DNA of 64,000 nt. It comes from Agelas oroides (Eukaryota > Porifera > Demospongiae > Agelasida > Agelasidae). Positions within the stretch are counted from its first letter, which is position 1; every line of letters starts with the position of its first letter. The position numbers were made by a program, and so were the translations under genes. A model generated the notes under the pieces. The model was not told the DNA's origin, did no database searches, and saw nothing but the letters and a program-made list of their open reading frames with translations. The stretch spans positions 8,933,980 to 8,997,979 of the forward strand of contig OX422192.1 of assembly GCA_949130485.1 (NCBI GenBank). Direction: 5' to 3'. Shown piece by piece: positions 10,747-23,300 of the stretch.

Positions 10747-12820
10747 ATGGCAGCAAAGCAGTTTATAGCGGCTAAAACTTGTAAATCTCGCGTGCATGCG
10801 TTGCTTACAGGCCCTCCAGGCGAGCCAGTGCATGAGAAAACTTTGCAGCTTTGTGCTAATTATGATAGAAATGATTGATTGATTGATCGATTGATTGATT
10901 GATTGATTGATTTATTAATTGATTGATTGAGTGAGTGGCTGATTGATTGATTGATTGATTGATTGGACATTAGATCGATTTAGATGTGAATGTACACCCC
11001 CTTCTTAAAATCTGACTTTGATCTTTTAGACATCAAATATACTTTTCAAAATGCAATTGTTCCCTCAATTGTAGGTGTACCCATCTAATACCGACCCATT
11101 GATCTCTCTAGAGAGATTGAGATCGATTGCTTTGTTGGTTTTTATCTCTCAGGTGTTGGTAAGACCACACTGGTTCGCAAGGTGTGCTCAGAGATGCAGA
11201 AACACGGTGTAGTTCAGTGTGGATTCTACACTGAGGAAGTCCGGGAAGGAGGCAGAGGAGAGGGGAGAGGGAGGAGAGGGCCAAGGATTGGATTTGATGT
11301 GGTTACTCTGGATGGCAAGAGAGGACCACTAGCAAGAGTAGGAAGGTTACGTTTTGTACTATAAAATAATTTTTCTCCACTATTTATTCCAAACTGCTGA
11401 AGGTTACGTTTTGCATGGATAAAATTGTACTTGTACTGTAATTCGCCCATTTTCTGCTACTTATTCCACACGCCTGAGTTGCCTTGATTTTGACGTAGAA
11501 TGCACTGGAAGAGATACTGAGATGAAGTCTCAAGTTGATTGCATTAGCTCTTTGTGTTCCAGAGTTTTGCACCAATGAAGAAAATAGATCATGGGGCAGG
11601 AGTAGCCTCGTCCCAAGCTCTTTCTCGTGGAAAGACAAACTGAGGCTGGGTATGAGGCTTGGACAAAAGCACTTTGATACCTGTACTGCAAACAACCATT
11701 TTCAGTCAATAGAAAGCTTGGTATCAAAGAAGGTCACTGCTTGAAAGGGGATTTTGTGGGTATAAGCTTCAGTTTTGCTTTGGATACTGCAGCTTCAGTT
11801 CAGTTTCAGTATGGAAGCCATGGTGTGGCAACACTGCATGGTTTTCCTTGAAAAGAGTTTCCTGGTAGCTGGTTGCTAGGATGTTCTGAGGTTTGAAGTC
11901 TCTTACCATCAGTAAAATATGGCTGTTATCATTGTGTGTAGAGATGTCAAGTTTCATACCTCAACACAGTGTGTGTGAGCCCTGTCCTTAATGGAAGCTG
12001 TGCAGTTCTCTGAACGTGGTAACATGATCGGAATGTGCACTGAAATGCTCAGGACTGCTCAGGACTGCCACAAATGCTGTTTCTTTGCACTGCAGTTCTC
12101 AACACCCAGCCAGCCATGGCAAAAGAAGGCCACCTTTAGTTGGAAAGTACCAGGTTGATGTGGAGTCATTTGAGCAGACAGCTCTGCCCACTTTACAACT
12201 ATCACCACCTGGAGATGATGTCAGTGTTGGAATATCACCAGGAAGTGAAAAGAGGAAAAGGTTGTTTGTAATTGATGAAATTGGCAAGATGGAACTATTT
12301 AGCCAGGATTTCTTCAAAGTTGTACAAGCTGTGTTTCAGTGCCCGGATGTAGTGGTATTGGCAACGATACCTGTTGCCCGTCAGAAATCTCATTGGTTGG
12401 TGGAGGAACTACGACAGCGGCCGGACTGCATGCTTTTTGAGGTGTGGAAGGGAAGAGGGGGGATTGGGAAGAGAGGAAAAAGAAGAGAGGGTAGAATTTC
12501 AATTTCACAGTTTTGCTTCCAGATTGTAGATAAACACACAGCAAAAACTAATGCTGAATGTGCAGCAACAAATGATGAATAAAGCAATTATTAAAGAGGA
12601 CCAGGCCTCAGCTAGTTTCAATTTCTGCTTTTATTTTTCAGTTTCTTTTATCAAATGTGTACATGTTTACTGTCAAGACACATGATGTCCTAAAGCGCTG
12701 GATATAGAGTGCAGAACTTACTGTTCTCTCAAAATCTCTTCACAGGTCATTGAAAGGAACAGAGATGAACTTGTGCAAGAACTTTCTGATTTTCTGTTGA
12801 AGAATTTACTTACTTCATAA
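10747..12820 (+). CDS. NTPCR: NTPCR, cancer-related/THEP1-family nucleoside triphosphatase
   Basis: Exons 10747-10819, 11153-11345, 12096-12441 and 12746-12820, coding sum 687 nt, 228 residues. It hydrolyses nucleoside triphosphates in vitro in known family members; cellular role uncertain. Visible: Walker [13 protein letters not shown] (about 20-31, split by intron 1), [22 protein letters not shown] and LARVG, then [16 protein letters not shown], the Walker [11 protein letters not shown] block and a C-terminal helix ending LLTS-stop. Intron 1 begins with GC (CCAG|GCGAGC) rather than GT; with this donor the P-loop reads through perfectly. The alternative upstream ATG at 10690 would add 19 residues, but the shorter start is closer to the family length. 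Compared with the human protein there is a Gly/Arg insertion after EVREGG. Confidence 0.92.
10868..10965. repeat. (GATT)n tetranucleotide repeat in NTPCR intron 1
   Basis: Interrupted GATT repeats, with GAGT and TATT variants, shortly after the non-canonical donor of NTPCR intron 1. Confidence 0.95.
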
Positions 12821-13087
12821 CATTCATCATTCACTCTAATTATCACCTAATTATACACATGCTAAATGGTATGTGCTGAAATAGAGGAAAGTGAAAAGCC
12901 GGCAGTCACCCGGCAAGAACCAAACTGTCCTTAGCTACCAGTCGGCTAATGACAGGATGCCATTATTTATCAAGCAAGATTGTTTCACTCTAGCATGATG
13001 AGCATTGCAATAGTCAATTTTGGAGTTTGCTGACATATTATCCAGGAGTCGTGCTGACGCTAGAGAGTGGCTTATGCAACCGTTAAC

Positions 13088-13862
13088 ACAAGGCGGGCTA
13101 AATCATGCCCGCCTTGCAATGTATTACGTCATGGCTAATAAAAGTGCGCAAAACATTTACGGAAATATACGGAAGCACGCCTTTGCCGTCCAGGATTCGA
13201 GTCAGAAGGTGAGTAGGAGTCGAAACATTCTATATTTCTTTGTCACTTGCTGAACATTTCTGGTAATTTCTGTTCTATATTGACTAAGAAAATATATTTC
13301 AATCTACTTTGGTGAAAATTGCGTGAAAATGCGTGCTTTCTAGGTGTTTTTATCTATGCTGTGCGTACTGCTTCCATTTGCGTCTGTAATCAAGTCCAGA
13401 TTTCCACTAAATCTTTAGAATGCTCTTTTGTTTTTGTGGATTGTATTCTAAAGAAGCTTGCTAGCCATTATTTGTGGGAAAACATTAGCAAAAGCAGCTC
13501 AGATTTTATGTAATACAGTTCAGTTGTCTTTTGCATACAGACAATTAATTAGCATATCATAACTGCCCACAACAAACACACAAAATGGATCGCGTTTGAC
13601 AAAGCATCAGTTGTTTTCTTCAGTGGGTCTCTATCGTGTAAAATATCCTTGTTTTCATGAGTTTTATCACATGAAAGCGAGAGCATTTATAGGATTGAGC
13701 ATGATTTATCGTCAAACGGAAATCTTTTGTGAGCAGTTGTGGTGTAGAGTTGGGAGCTATGTTATATATGTGGGAAGTTTGCTATATTTTATAGAAATTA
13801 ACACAGTTGATGTTAGCCATGACACAATACATTGCAAGGCGGGCATGATTTAGCCTGCCTAG
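13088..13862. repeat. Inverted-repeat element upstream of CoREST
   Basis: The left end (about 13090-13136, containing CTAAATCATGCCCGCCTTGC) is repeated as reverse complement at about 13813-13860. Inside, a block of about 100 bp starting GAGCATGATTTATCGTCAAA is duplicated in direct orientation (about 13697-13796 and 13867-13965, the second copy just beyond the right arm). The left arm overlaps the candidate CoREST promoter. Confidence 0.7.
13100..13208 (+). promoter_or_regulatory. Candidate CoREST promoter and non-coding first exon
   Basis: A strong donor, AAG|GTGAGT, is at 13208/13209, and the nearest downstream acceptor in front of a start codon is at 15144. A CRE/ATF-like TTACGTCA lies at 13123-13130. 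The exon start is not visible. The exon assignment is inferred from splice signals only. Confidence 0.35.
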
Positions 13863-14360
13863 GGTTGAGCATGGTTTATCGTCAAACAGTGAAATCTTTG
13901 TGGACAGTTGTGGTGGGAGCTATGTTATATTGTGGGAAGGTTGCTATATTTTATAGAAAATGTGTTTCGATGGTTCTACCATTGATTTGTGTTTGGCTAG
14001 TTTCTAGAGTCTGGCTCTACGACTTGAGCTCGACAATCCATTGTTGTTGAGTTGAAAACAGAACTGTACAATATTTGTGGGCAGGTGTCTACAAATAGTA
14101 TTTATGTTGAGCAAAATGGTCACTGTGTTTTGTGACGATTCATCCTGTTTGATACTTGAATGTGGTTTGCGGTTTCTGGAACCTGTCTGTATCCGTCTGT
14201 GTATCTGTGTCGCTTGCATATTCCTGTGTAATGCCGTATCTCCGCATGCTTCACGATATTTCATGTTGCAAAATACTTTTGATCACTACTTGGCAGCTTT
14301 GCTGTCAGAGTGGTACCTGTGTCATAACCTTTAACCTTTGGTCAACATATGAACTAGTCT

Positions 14361-14735
14361 GATATTGGACTACACACACACGCAATGCAATGGTCGAGCA
14401 TGGCGTGCCAATACCTAGGTAGACAAAGTTGTTCGAACAAGACAAATGCCTCCTTTCTTTGTGGCACTCAAACCCTTGTTTAGGTTTAGGGTTAGGGTTA
14501 GTATATGTAGCTCAGTTGAAGTGTGGTAATGCGATCAAAATACGCAGTGGAATAACATTCAATTTCTTTCTGGGACAAACATGCTCATTCCACTAAACCA
14601 ATTCTGATACTGTGAAAGAAATCGTATGGATTAACATGATATTGGACTACACGCACACGCAATGCAATGGTCGAGCATGGCGTGCCAATACCTAGCCTCC
14701 TTTCTCTGTGGCACTCAAACCCTTGTGCAAACTGT
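14361..14735. repeat. Direct duplication with short TTAGGG motif between copies
   Basis: A block of about 100 bp containing CAATGGTCGAGCATGGCGTG appears at about 14361-14475 and again at 14638-14730. Between them (14478-14500) are two perfect TTAGGG units and flanking near-matches. Confidence 0.75.
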
Positions 14736-15145
14736 CGAATTTCAACCCTAACCAAAACAGTATTTCTGGCATGGCATAATAAGGCAGGGTTTGGGCGTAA
14801 TTTGCCAATGCCTAATTAACGTTCGCCTAACAAAGTTGACATGTCCGATTTCAGGAATTTACTATTGTAAACATTCATCCATTTCTTTATAAGGGGGTCT
14901 ACTACCTGTTTGATATTCAATCCAGTTATGGAGGCTTTCACCATAGTACACACACGATGACTTAAGAATTAGGATGTTATTTTTATTAATTAAGTATACG
15001 CAATTACACACCTCTATTATATACAATTGTTTTTGCAATACTGCTTCAAATAACTTTTAATTGTGTTGCTAGCGTTCTTGGTTGCTTAGATACCATAAAC
15101 CTTTTTGTTTTTGTGCTTATTTACTTGTTGTTTGTTGTCTGCAGG

Positions 15146-18100
15146 ATGAATACTCGGAGTGTTCAGCGGGCTCTTAACAGCATCCTGGGGCCCCGCCCCT
15201 CTAATGGAGAAGGTAAGAGCAACATTTATCTAATTATACAAAATACAAATGAGTTTAAAATTACTGGACTTGCTGATCTGAATGAACTACTGGACTCGCT
15301 TATCTAATTATATGACGGTGTTTGAAATTACTTATCCAAGATGTGGGTACCATGGGATTGAGAAATGACTTTGTGTCTAACTATGTCACTTATTCACTGG
15401 GGGTCCTGATACAGACGAGTTTATACCCTGAGGCACAACAGCCATTGCAGCAATAAACCAGTGGCTCATTATGGTTGTGAAAATTTGTTGCATCAAACCC
15501 AAACATTCATTTTGGGATTCTTTTTGATCACATTTGAAATCCTCATATATGAAGCGTCGATATCCCTAAATTAAAGAGAGCTTGTGTAATACAGTATATG
15601 CCATTTCTATAGGTGAGTGTTGCCCCCAAAAACTGCACATTTTTTATGGTGTAGGCATGTTATATGACAGCTAAATAAATACTGCTTACAATGTTAATAG
15701 ACAACACTTTGTACTTTGAATAAGTGCTGCTACTGCGGTCACTAAGGGTTAAACTTAAATTTCAATTTTTCTTTTTGTTTTGCATAATTAGAGCCGTCCA
15801 TGCGCATCGGTAAAGATTTCCAAGCTGAAATACCGGGACAAACCCAGACAGGTAAGCACCAGAAATGTGATCTTAACGACATCGTTTTTACAATATTTGC
15901 ATCAATACAGCAGTACAGTGTTACTATATTTAGCAATGACATCATTTCCTGTCAGGTGAGGTCTCCTCGGAGGGCACTGGGTCTGTGTTGGTGTGGACAC
16001 CTAATGGAGAGCTGCACACAGAAAATTGTGAGTTTCGTCATGTGACACAAGAGTGCTAAATTTTAGCTTCATTTCAAAATGCTAGCCATGTTACTTGGAA
16101 AGCAGCTCACTGAGTGGATATAGCCAAAAAAGGTTATGAGACCAGTGAAATGTTTCAAGAATAGGGAAGAACCAGAGCATAATGGATGCATCTTGTGTGT
16201 AAAGGTTTTTACAGTTCATCTCTCTTTCTTGTAACCAGTGGATGCATACTTGTGTCTTGCAAAAGAGCAATTTGGATACGACGTTGAGCAGGTGAGTACA
16301 TCTGGTTTGACTTTGTCAATTGTTTGGTAATTGTTTGAGTATACTAGCCTCATTCCCAGGCCCTCGCCCAGCTTCCCGTCACTTGCAGTCCCGCTTAACC
16401 AAGCGACGGGAAGCTGGGCGAGGGCCTGGGAATGAGGCTAGGATGCTGCAGTGAGTACATTGTAGTTTACACTGCATTTCCCTTAATCAAATACCACCCT
16501 CGACATTTTTTTTTCCCTTTTCCTCAGGCCCTGGGGCTTCTCTACTGGCACAAGTACAATATTGAGAAGGCTGTGGAGGACCTCCCAAACTTCTGTCCTC
16601 TGCAGGGTAAGGTCCAGTACACCCCATTGTTCACACTTGTACTATGGACCTTCCTTTTCATTTTGTGGGTTCTTAAGCTATGAATTGTGTGCATGTGTTT
16701 ACATGTAGGTACATACTTGGCCCTCCCATCCTTTCCTCTATCTCTCCCCTCATCTCTTTCTCCCTCCCATCTCCTGCCTCCTTTTCTCCCTCCCTCCCTC
16801 CCTCCCTCCCTCCCTCCCTCCCTCCCTCCCTCCCTCCCTCCCTCCCTCCCTCCCTCCCTCCCTCCCAGATGAGTGGACAATGGAAGACAAAGTAACGTTT
16901 GAGCAAGCCTTTCAATACCACGGCAAAAACTTTCAGCGTATCAGAGCCATGCTTCCCGACAAGCCCATCAGCAGCCTGGTGAAGTATTACTACCTCTGGA
17001 AGAAGAGCTACAGTCAATATTCTCTCATGGACAGACATGCACGCAAGAACAGCCGGAGAATAAGGTTTGTTTCCCTCCAATCAAACTCCAGCCTACTGGC
17101 TAGACTCCTTAGCATGCATGTAGATGGTTTGAGCGTCATTGTGAGACAATTAGCTGAGATGGTACGCTAAAGTCATTGGCTCTTTGGGAGCACAGTTTCC
17201 ACCCACGGATTCTTTCAAGCACACATCAATTGACTGCTTTAGTCGTCATCAGGGTGAAATTTTCAACTGGAGTGTTCAGTTGATGCATTAGCAAAAACTA
17301 CCATTTATGTTACTGTTGACCTTTGACCCTAGTATTGGACTTCCTGTGAGCAATGATGACACAGATAGCAACAAGTCAACATCGAGTCGTTCTGACAACC
17401 AACCATTCTCTCTCCCTCTCTTTGTCCTCACTGGGAAAGGAAAACAGCTGCCAAAGGTGACCACCATAGCTTTGTGTTTTTTTTTTTTTTTTCATGGTTT
17501 CATGACTGTGCTCCCTCTTTTCCTCCTCCCCCTCCCTTCCTTTCCTCTTCCCTCCTCCTTTCTCCCCTTTCCTCTCTCTCCCACCATTCCTCCTCCTCCT
17601 CCCCCTTCCCCTCCAGGGTATCCATCTCTCTACTGCTGAGCTAGTTGCCCTGGCTGGTGACACAGATCGTCTCCACGTGAAACAGCTGGACAGAGAGATA
17701 ATGGAAATGAAAGACAAGGTTAGGCATTTTACAAAGGAGGTTTTATGCAGGGTAGAAGAAATCTCGCATGTTTTCTCCTACAGTCAAACGTGTTATGTCA
17801 ACAAGGCTAAGGGTTGCGTGTCAGCAATCACACAATCTCTTCTCCTCCCTCCCTCCCTCCCTCCCTCCCTCCCTCTCTTCCCAGCTCCAATAATCCTGTC
17901 GACCATGTTCTTCTTCTCACACAGATCCAGGTGAATAAACAGTTGCTGATGAGTGGCAGGGAGGAGGTGGTCAGAGACAGCATGGAGGATTTCCGCCCGT
18001 CAGAGGTAAATGTAGCAGTGGATATGATAGAGCAGGGAGGTAGGAGAAGCTCATGTGCAAATTTGAAAGTTGGCTGATGAAAACGTACACATTATGCTAA

Positions 18101-19879
18101 ATTGAAGCTGATCCAAAGTGAAAATAAGCAAGAAGCACCTAAATGCAGTTTAGTGTGCTTAATTGGCTCAGGAATGTAATTAACAATCTAAAGATCATGT
18201 GATGTTCCAAGCTTGTTCTACTTCCTGTAATGGTAGAGTGAGAATGACATGACGTCATGTAGCAACAATTTTAAATACCCTAGCAACATGTACATCCTGT
18301 AGCCTCTTATTATGTGGTGTTATTGAACTCTGGTATGCTGTTGTGTTTTGTGCAGTTTACAAAGAAGGCGGGGCTGAGTGTTCCAACTCGCTGGTCGGAA
18401 GAGGAGATACAGATTGCCTTGGAAGGTAGTTCTACAACTAGTGAACTGTTGGGCACTGTTCACCTCTCCCCCATCTTGTCTTCTTTTCCTCTTCCCACAC
18501 TCACATCCTCCCCTCTTTCTCTTCCCTCCCCTCTCCTTCTGTCCACTCCTTCACGTCAATCTCCTTTCCTCCCTCCTTCCTCCCCTCTCCTCTTCCCTCT
18601 CCTCCTCTCTCTCCTCCCTCTCCTCTTCCCTCTGTCCTTTCCTCCCTCCTTCCCTCCCCTCTCCTCTTCCCTCTCCTCTGTCCCCTCTTCCTTCTCCTCC
18701 TCTCTCTCCTCCCTCTTCTCTTCCTTCTCCTCTTCCCCCTCTCCTCCTCCTCCTTCACTCCCCTCTCCTCTTCCCTCTCCTCTTCCCTCTCCTCCCAGTC
18801 ATTCAGCAACATGGCAAGGACTACGAAGCTCTTTCAAGTGTTCTTGAGAACAAAACGCTGGCACAGTGCAGAAACTTCTTCACTAACTACAAAAGGAAAC
18901 TAAACCTCCCTCGTCTGATTGCCGAGTACGAAATCAGACACGTAAGTTGATAAGATGAACCTAATCACATGACAGATTCGATCATTTAGATTGGAGGAGA
19001 AATCACCTCTACTACTTGCATGCACATGTAGCTTACTTTGGTTGACAGGGAAGTCCAAGAAAGTAGCCACTGTTCCCAGACTCTCAAAAGCTGGGTGGTG
19101 TCTGGGAACGAGGGTACACAGGCTATGATCGATGAAAACATTTCTTTATTGTTCTGTTGGCAGGGACAGAAGTTATCCCGTTACAGCAAGCAAGCTAGGG
19201 TAAGTATACTGCTCAGCCCCCCTCCCCAGCTATCGTCATTTACTGTAGCCTTGTGTCCAGGCTCCCCGCTTAGTTACCAGGTCTTTTGTACCGTAAGTGG
19301 CAAACCACTGAGGTGAAGGCCTGTGTACAATGCTAGAAGACTCCCTTATATGGCAATACAGTTACTGCAACATCCTCTTCACAAATGCTATAGTGTGCGT
19401 ATGTCGTGTGCTAGCCTCTTTCCCTGCTGAAGGGAAGCCTGGGAACAAGGTAGCCTCGAATTTAGGTATTCTATTTTGGCTCAGAGAAAACACCCCAGCT
19501 GTGAGACCAAATCAGGAACAGAAAACATTACGTTCAAGGCTAGGAGTGAGGTTGGCATGTGCATAGTATGTAGCTTTAAGCAAGTCCCCCACACACCCCT
19601 CTCCTTCCCCACACACCCCTCTCCTACCCCCCACCCTCCCTCCTACCCCCCCCCTCCCTCCCCCACACACCCCTCTCCTACCCCCCCCCTCCCTTCCCCA
19701 CACACCCCTCCCTCCTACCCCAGGACTACTTTGAGAATGGTGTACAGGGCGATGGTGAGGGTGAGAGTGCAGGAGTGGACGTAGGTTATCAGGGAGAGGT
19801 GTTGCTGGAGGTGGCACCTCAGACCAAGCGGCTCCGACTGGGTAACAGTGGGATGGAGTACAGTGACATGACCTTGTAA
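15146..19879 (+). CDS. RCOR: CoREST (REST corepressor), ELM2-SANT-SANT protein
   Basis: Exons: 15146-15212, 15792-15851, 15956-16027, 16239-16291, 16528-16606, 16869-17064, 17333-17456, 17617-17718, 17925-18005, 18356-18425, 18799-18941, 19164-19199, 19724-19879; sum 1239 nt, 412 residues. ELM2 runs from about residue 44 ([12 protein letters not shown]) to LPNFCP (about 110), followed by SANT1 ([15 protein letters not shown] through MDRHARK, about 111-170). A linker leads to the GIHLSTAEL helix and a coiled coil (about 218-278) that in known CoREST binds the LSD1 tower. SANT2 ([12 protein letters not shown] to [12 protein letters not shown]) covers about 288-345. CoREST bridges HDAC1/2 and LSD1 in a nuclear corepressor complex. 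A hydrophilic tail ends DMTL-stop. It has one ELM2 and both SANT domains, so it appears complete. Whether it is RCOR1, 2 or 3 is meaningless outside vertebrates. Confidence 0.94.
16345..16440. repeat. Perfect-arm palindromic MITE in CoREST intron 4
   Basis: Two arms of about 40 bp starting TAGCCTCATTCCCAGGCCCT are almost perfect reverse complements around a core of about 14 bp. This is the cleanest full copy of the palindromic family. Confidence 0.92.
16785..16867. repeat. (CCCT)n tract at CoREST exon 6 acceptor
   Basis: About 20 CCCT units run directly into the CAG acceptor at 16866-16868, acting as an outsized polypyrimidine tract. Similar CT-rich blocks precede exons 8, 9, 11 and 13 of the same gene. 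Confidence 0.95.
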
Positions 19880-20361
19880 CACGCAGCCTTGGTGACGGTG
19901 GTTGACAAAACCATTTTTAGCACACAAGTTACTCTGTAGAGTAAATTATTGCTGCCTATTACTGTACATTCCATGGCATTCATTTTGGATTAGTTGAAGT
20001 ACATGTGGTCAGCTGTTTTGCTGTTGGGTTTTGTAATATGTTGGCTGTGTATTCTATCAGTATTATTGTTTTGTAAATCCTGTCACGTCAGTTGCCGCTT
20101 GACAGCAATTGTCAGCAAAATTCTACAGTAAAACCTAGACACCTTGATAAAAGAGAAAGCGTGCGGGTTAGAGGCTGCAAGCAGCAAACCAGGTGGAGGG
20201 CGTAGTTTTGTTCTCAACTGGCCCTCTGACCATGGCTCTAGTTTTGGGGGACAAGGCCGCATTTTCAGAGCTGAGCTGGCCTCTAGTTCGTGTTCCGTGC
20301 TGCGTGAGGTTTCGGAACGAGGCTGTAAATAAACAAAGCGAGTTGCTACAAATGCTACAAA
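19880..20361. other. CoREST-KLHDC3 intergenic region
   Basis: About 480 bp in tandem orientation. The right part (about 20240-20361) is richer in CpG and presumably holds the KLHDC3 promoter. AATAAA occurs at about 20328. I see no gene here. Confidence 0.5.
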
Positions 20362-23300
20362 ATGGCGGCCGAGGGAGCTGCGAGAGGGCGCGCTCAAGCC
20401 CGCTCGAGAGCCCGTGCTAGGCGGCGGAGACGTCGAGATCACCTCTCCAGCAGCAGCGAGGAGGAGGAGGAGGAAGAAAGAAGCGAAGAAGACCCACAGA
20501 TATACGAACGGCAGTTTTTCTGGACGTGCTACCGAGAGAGCGGCTTCCCCAACCGCGTCAACCATGCCGTAGCCTCCCACCGCGACGCAGACGGGAGCTA
20601 CTTCCTGTATTCAGTGGGTGGCTACCATGCTGACGATGACGAGCGGACTGTGGTGCAGGCAGACACAGCCGGAGGGCCTTTCTTCAGAAGCTCGCCCATT
20701 GATATCCATTGCTTGGACGTTGGTAAGCATACTCGTGATGCCCTAATTTGTCACTATCCTTGAGGGGATCTAGAAGGAGTTTCAAGGCTCCCTTAATTAC
20801 CTCCGCTCATGTGTGGGATGGTCAGTTTGTGTTGCCTCTAGAAGTGTTAATGGATTATATGTCAGAAAATTAGGGGAGCACTACTATAGATGGTTTTCAT
20901 GGAGCGTGGCTTCACTTCCGGAGGGCAAAGTCGGTGTCTGTGTTTAGTGTAACTGCGTGCATAATACAAGCTAGTAAGTGCTACATCGAGTCCTTACCAT
21001 TAGTGTTGAAAGATAAAAGAAGCTGCTTCTCTCAAGATGAAAGGTCCGCTATACAGCTGCCTCTTGATCGCGCGTTTGCCCTCCAGAAGTAGGACGCTTA
21101 ATTGACATTTGGAAACCATCTATAGGATATTCCTTTTGTGTACCCTGCATCATTCAATTCAATTCAATTCAAAATTCTCCAGGTTTATAGGTTTATAGCG
21201 TTAGAGGAGGGGTAGGGTAAGGATAGGACTGGTAGGTGAGCAGGATTTCTGGTGCCGTATATACGGTTAATTTGCAACTGGGATCAAGCTATGGAGAGAG
21301 AAAGAGGAAGAAGAAGAATCCACAGGAAGGGGGGGGGGGGGGGAGTCCAGGAATCATATTAGTAAAATCAGTCATTGAGAGTGACCCCCCTCTCCACAGT
21401 GTTACGTCATAGATAGTAGAGTAGAGTGACTATCTACTATCTATGGTTACGCATCAATTGTGCCAGTGTATGTAGGTGCTTAACAAACATGACCAAATTT
21501 GCTTACAAACATTTTGCCTCACGGTGAAAAATAGAGACTTAGATGCTGTGAGGCGAAAACAGAGGAAAGTGAAAAAGCTGGATGCCTCAGTCGGCACAGC
21601 TGGCAGCCACCCAGCATGTGTTGACCCACACACCTACATACATTGTAACATACCATCACAAGAACCTCACTTGTAGGTCCTCCCTGAGTGACCTTTGCCA
21701 TGTCTTATTTACACTCATTTACACAGGTGTCTGTTTTGTAATAGATTATTTGCAGGTGCTCCTTGTATGGACACAAGTGGTCTTCACTTTGGTCTCATTC
21801 CCAGACCCTCTGTACAGTACTGGTCTCATTCCCAGGCCCTCTGTACAGTACTGGTCTCATTCCCAGATCATCTGTACAGTACTGGTCTCATTCCCAGACC
21901 ATCTGTACTGTACTGGTCTCATTCCCAGATCATCTGTACAATACTGGTCTCCCTGAGGGTCTGGGAATGTGACTGCCTTCCCAGACCATCTGTACAGTAC
22001 TGGTCTCACTGAGGATCTGGGAATGTGACTACCTTCACATTTACACTCAATTACACTCATTTATGCAGACAGCCGAACATGGACAGAAATGGTTGTACCT
22101 CAAGGTGATCGAGTAGTGAGACCATTCGACTATGGACCAAAGGACTCGGGTTTAAGCCTACCCTGTTACTTCCCAGGTAAGGGGTTTCTTCTTTCTCTCC
22201 TCTCGAAAGCCTTTGAGAGGTAAAAATAATCTTTCGACTATTTTATATTTATACTGAATTTGCACACACCACAGGACTCTTTCCCTTACCCCCTGCAACA
22301 GTCTGTGATGTTGAGACTTACTCTAAAACACGCGTTCCTGGCTGTCGCTATGGCCACACTGTCTGTCAGCACGGGGGCAGGTCAGAGGACACACCCATAT
22401 ACATATGTAGTCATAATCACATGACATACCGTGCATAATGACATGTATGCATGTACAAATGATCACATGATGCACACACATGGTCACATGATCCACACAT
22501 GGTCACCTGATGCACACATGACAGACTGTACATGTATGGTGGGAGGAATGACGAAGACGGGTCATTTTCAAACGTAGACTGCTATGATATCGGTAAGTGG
22601 GAGAGTGGCTAGCAAGATATCTGATTTCTTCTCATTAGTGTCATTGTGACGGACGAAGGCTCTCGGGCCGAAACGTCTCAAGTATATTGTCTTTGCTACG
22701 ATGAACTTTGCTCACTTGTGTCAACCATTGCATAATTGAAGCGTAGCAATAAGCCTGACAACTATAAAAGATATCTGATGTCTTTGTGACCTGCCTTCTT
22801 TTCCTCCTTTCCTTTCCTCCCCTCTTCCTCCCTCCTATTCCCCTCCTTAACCTCCCATAACTTCCCTCCACCCTTCCCTCCCCTCTCCCTGTCCCTCTGT
22901 CACTCCTCTCTCCTTCCCAACCTTCTTCATTTCTTCCCTTCCATCCCCCCTCCATCCCTCCCTCCATCCCACCCTCCATCCCCCCTCCATCCCACCCTCC
23001 ATCCCCCCCTCCATCCCACCCTCCATCCCCCCCTCCATCCCACCCTCCATCCCCCCCTCCATCCCACCCTCCATCCCCCCCTCCAACCCTCCCTCCAACC
23101 CTCCCTCCATCCCACCCTTCCATCCTTCCTTCTCTCCCCCTCAGCCCAAAAAACCTGGGTGAAGCTGTACTCCAGTGGCGAGTACCCCTCTTCTCGTGAC
23201 GGCCATGCATGCACCTCTGTCGGGGTGGAAATGTTCATCCATGGAGGATTCTCAGCTAGTGTAAGTTCAGACTCATCTTCACAGCAGATCTTATGCAATG

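Larger units (their letters stand above)
12821..15145. other. CoREST upstream region
   Basis: About 2.3 kb between the NTPCR stop and the CoREST start codon with no supported coding exon. The CoREST ATG lies one base after a good acceptor (CTGCAG at 15139-15144), so at least one non-coding exon must lie upstream, most likely the stretch ending at 13208. The region also carries an inverted-repeat element (13088-13862) and a direct duplication (14361-14735). Confidence 0.55.
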
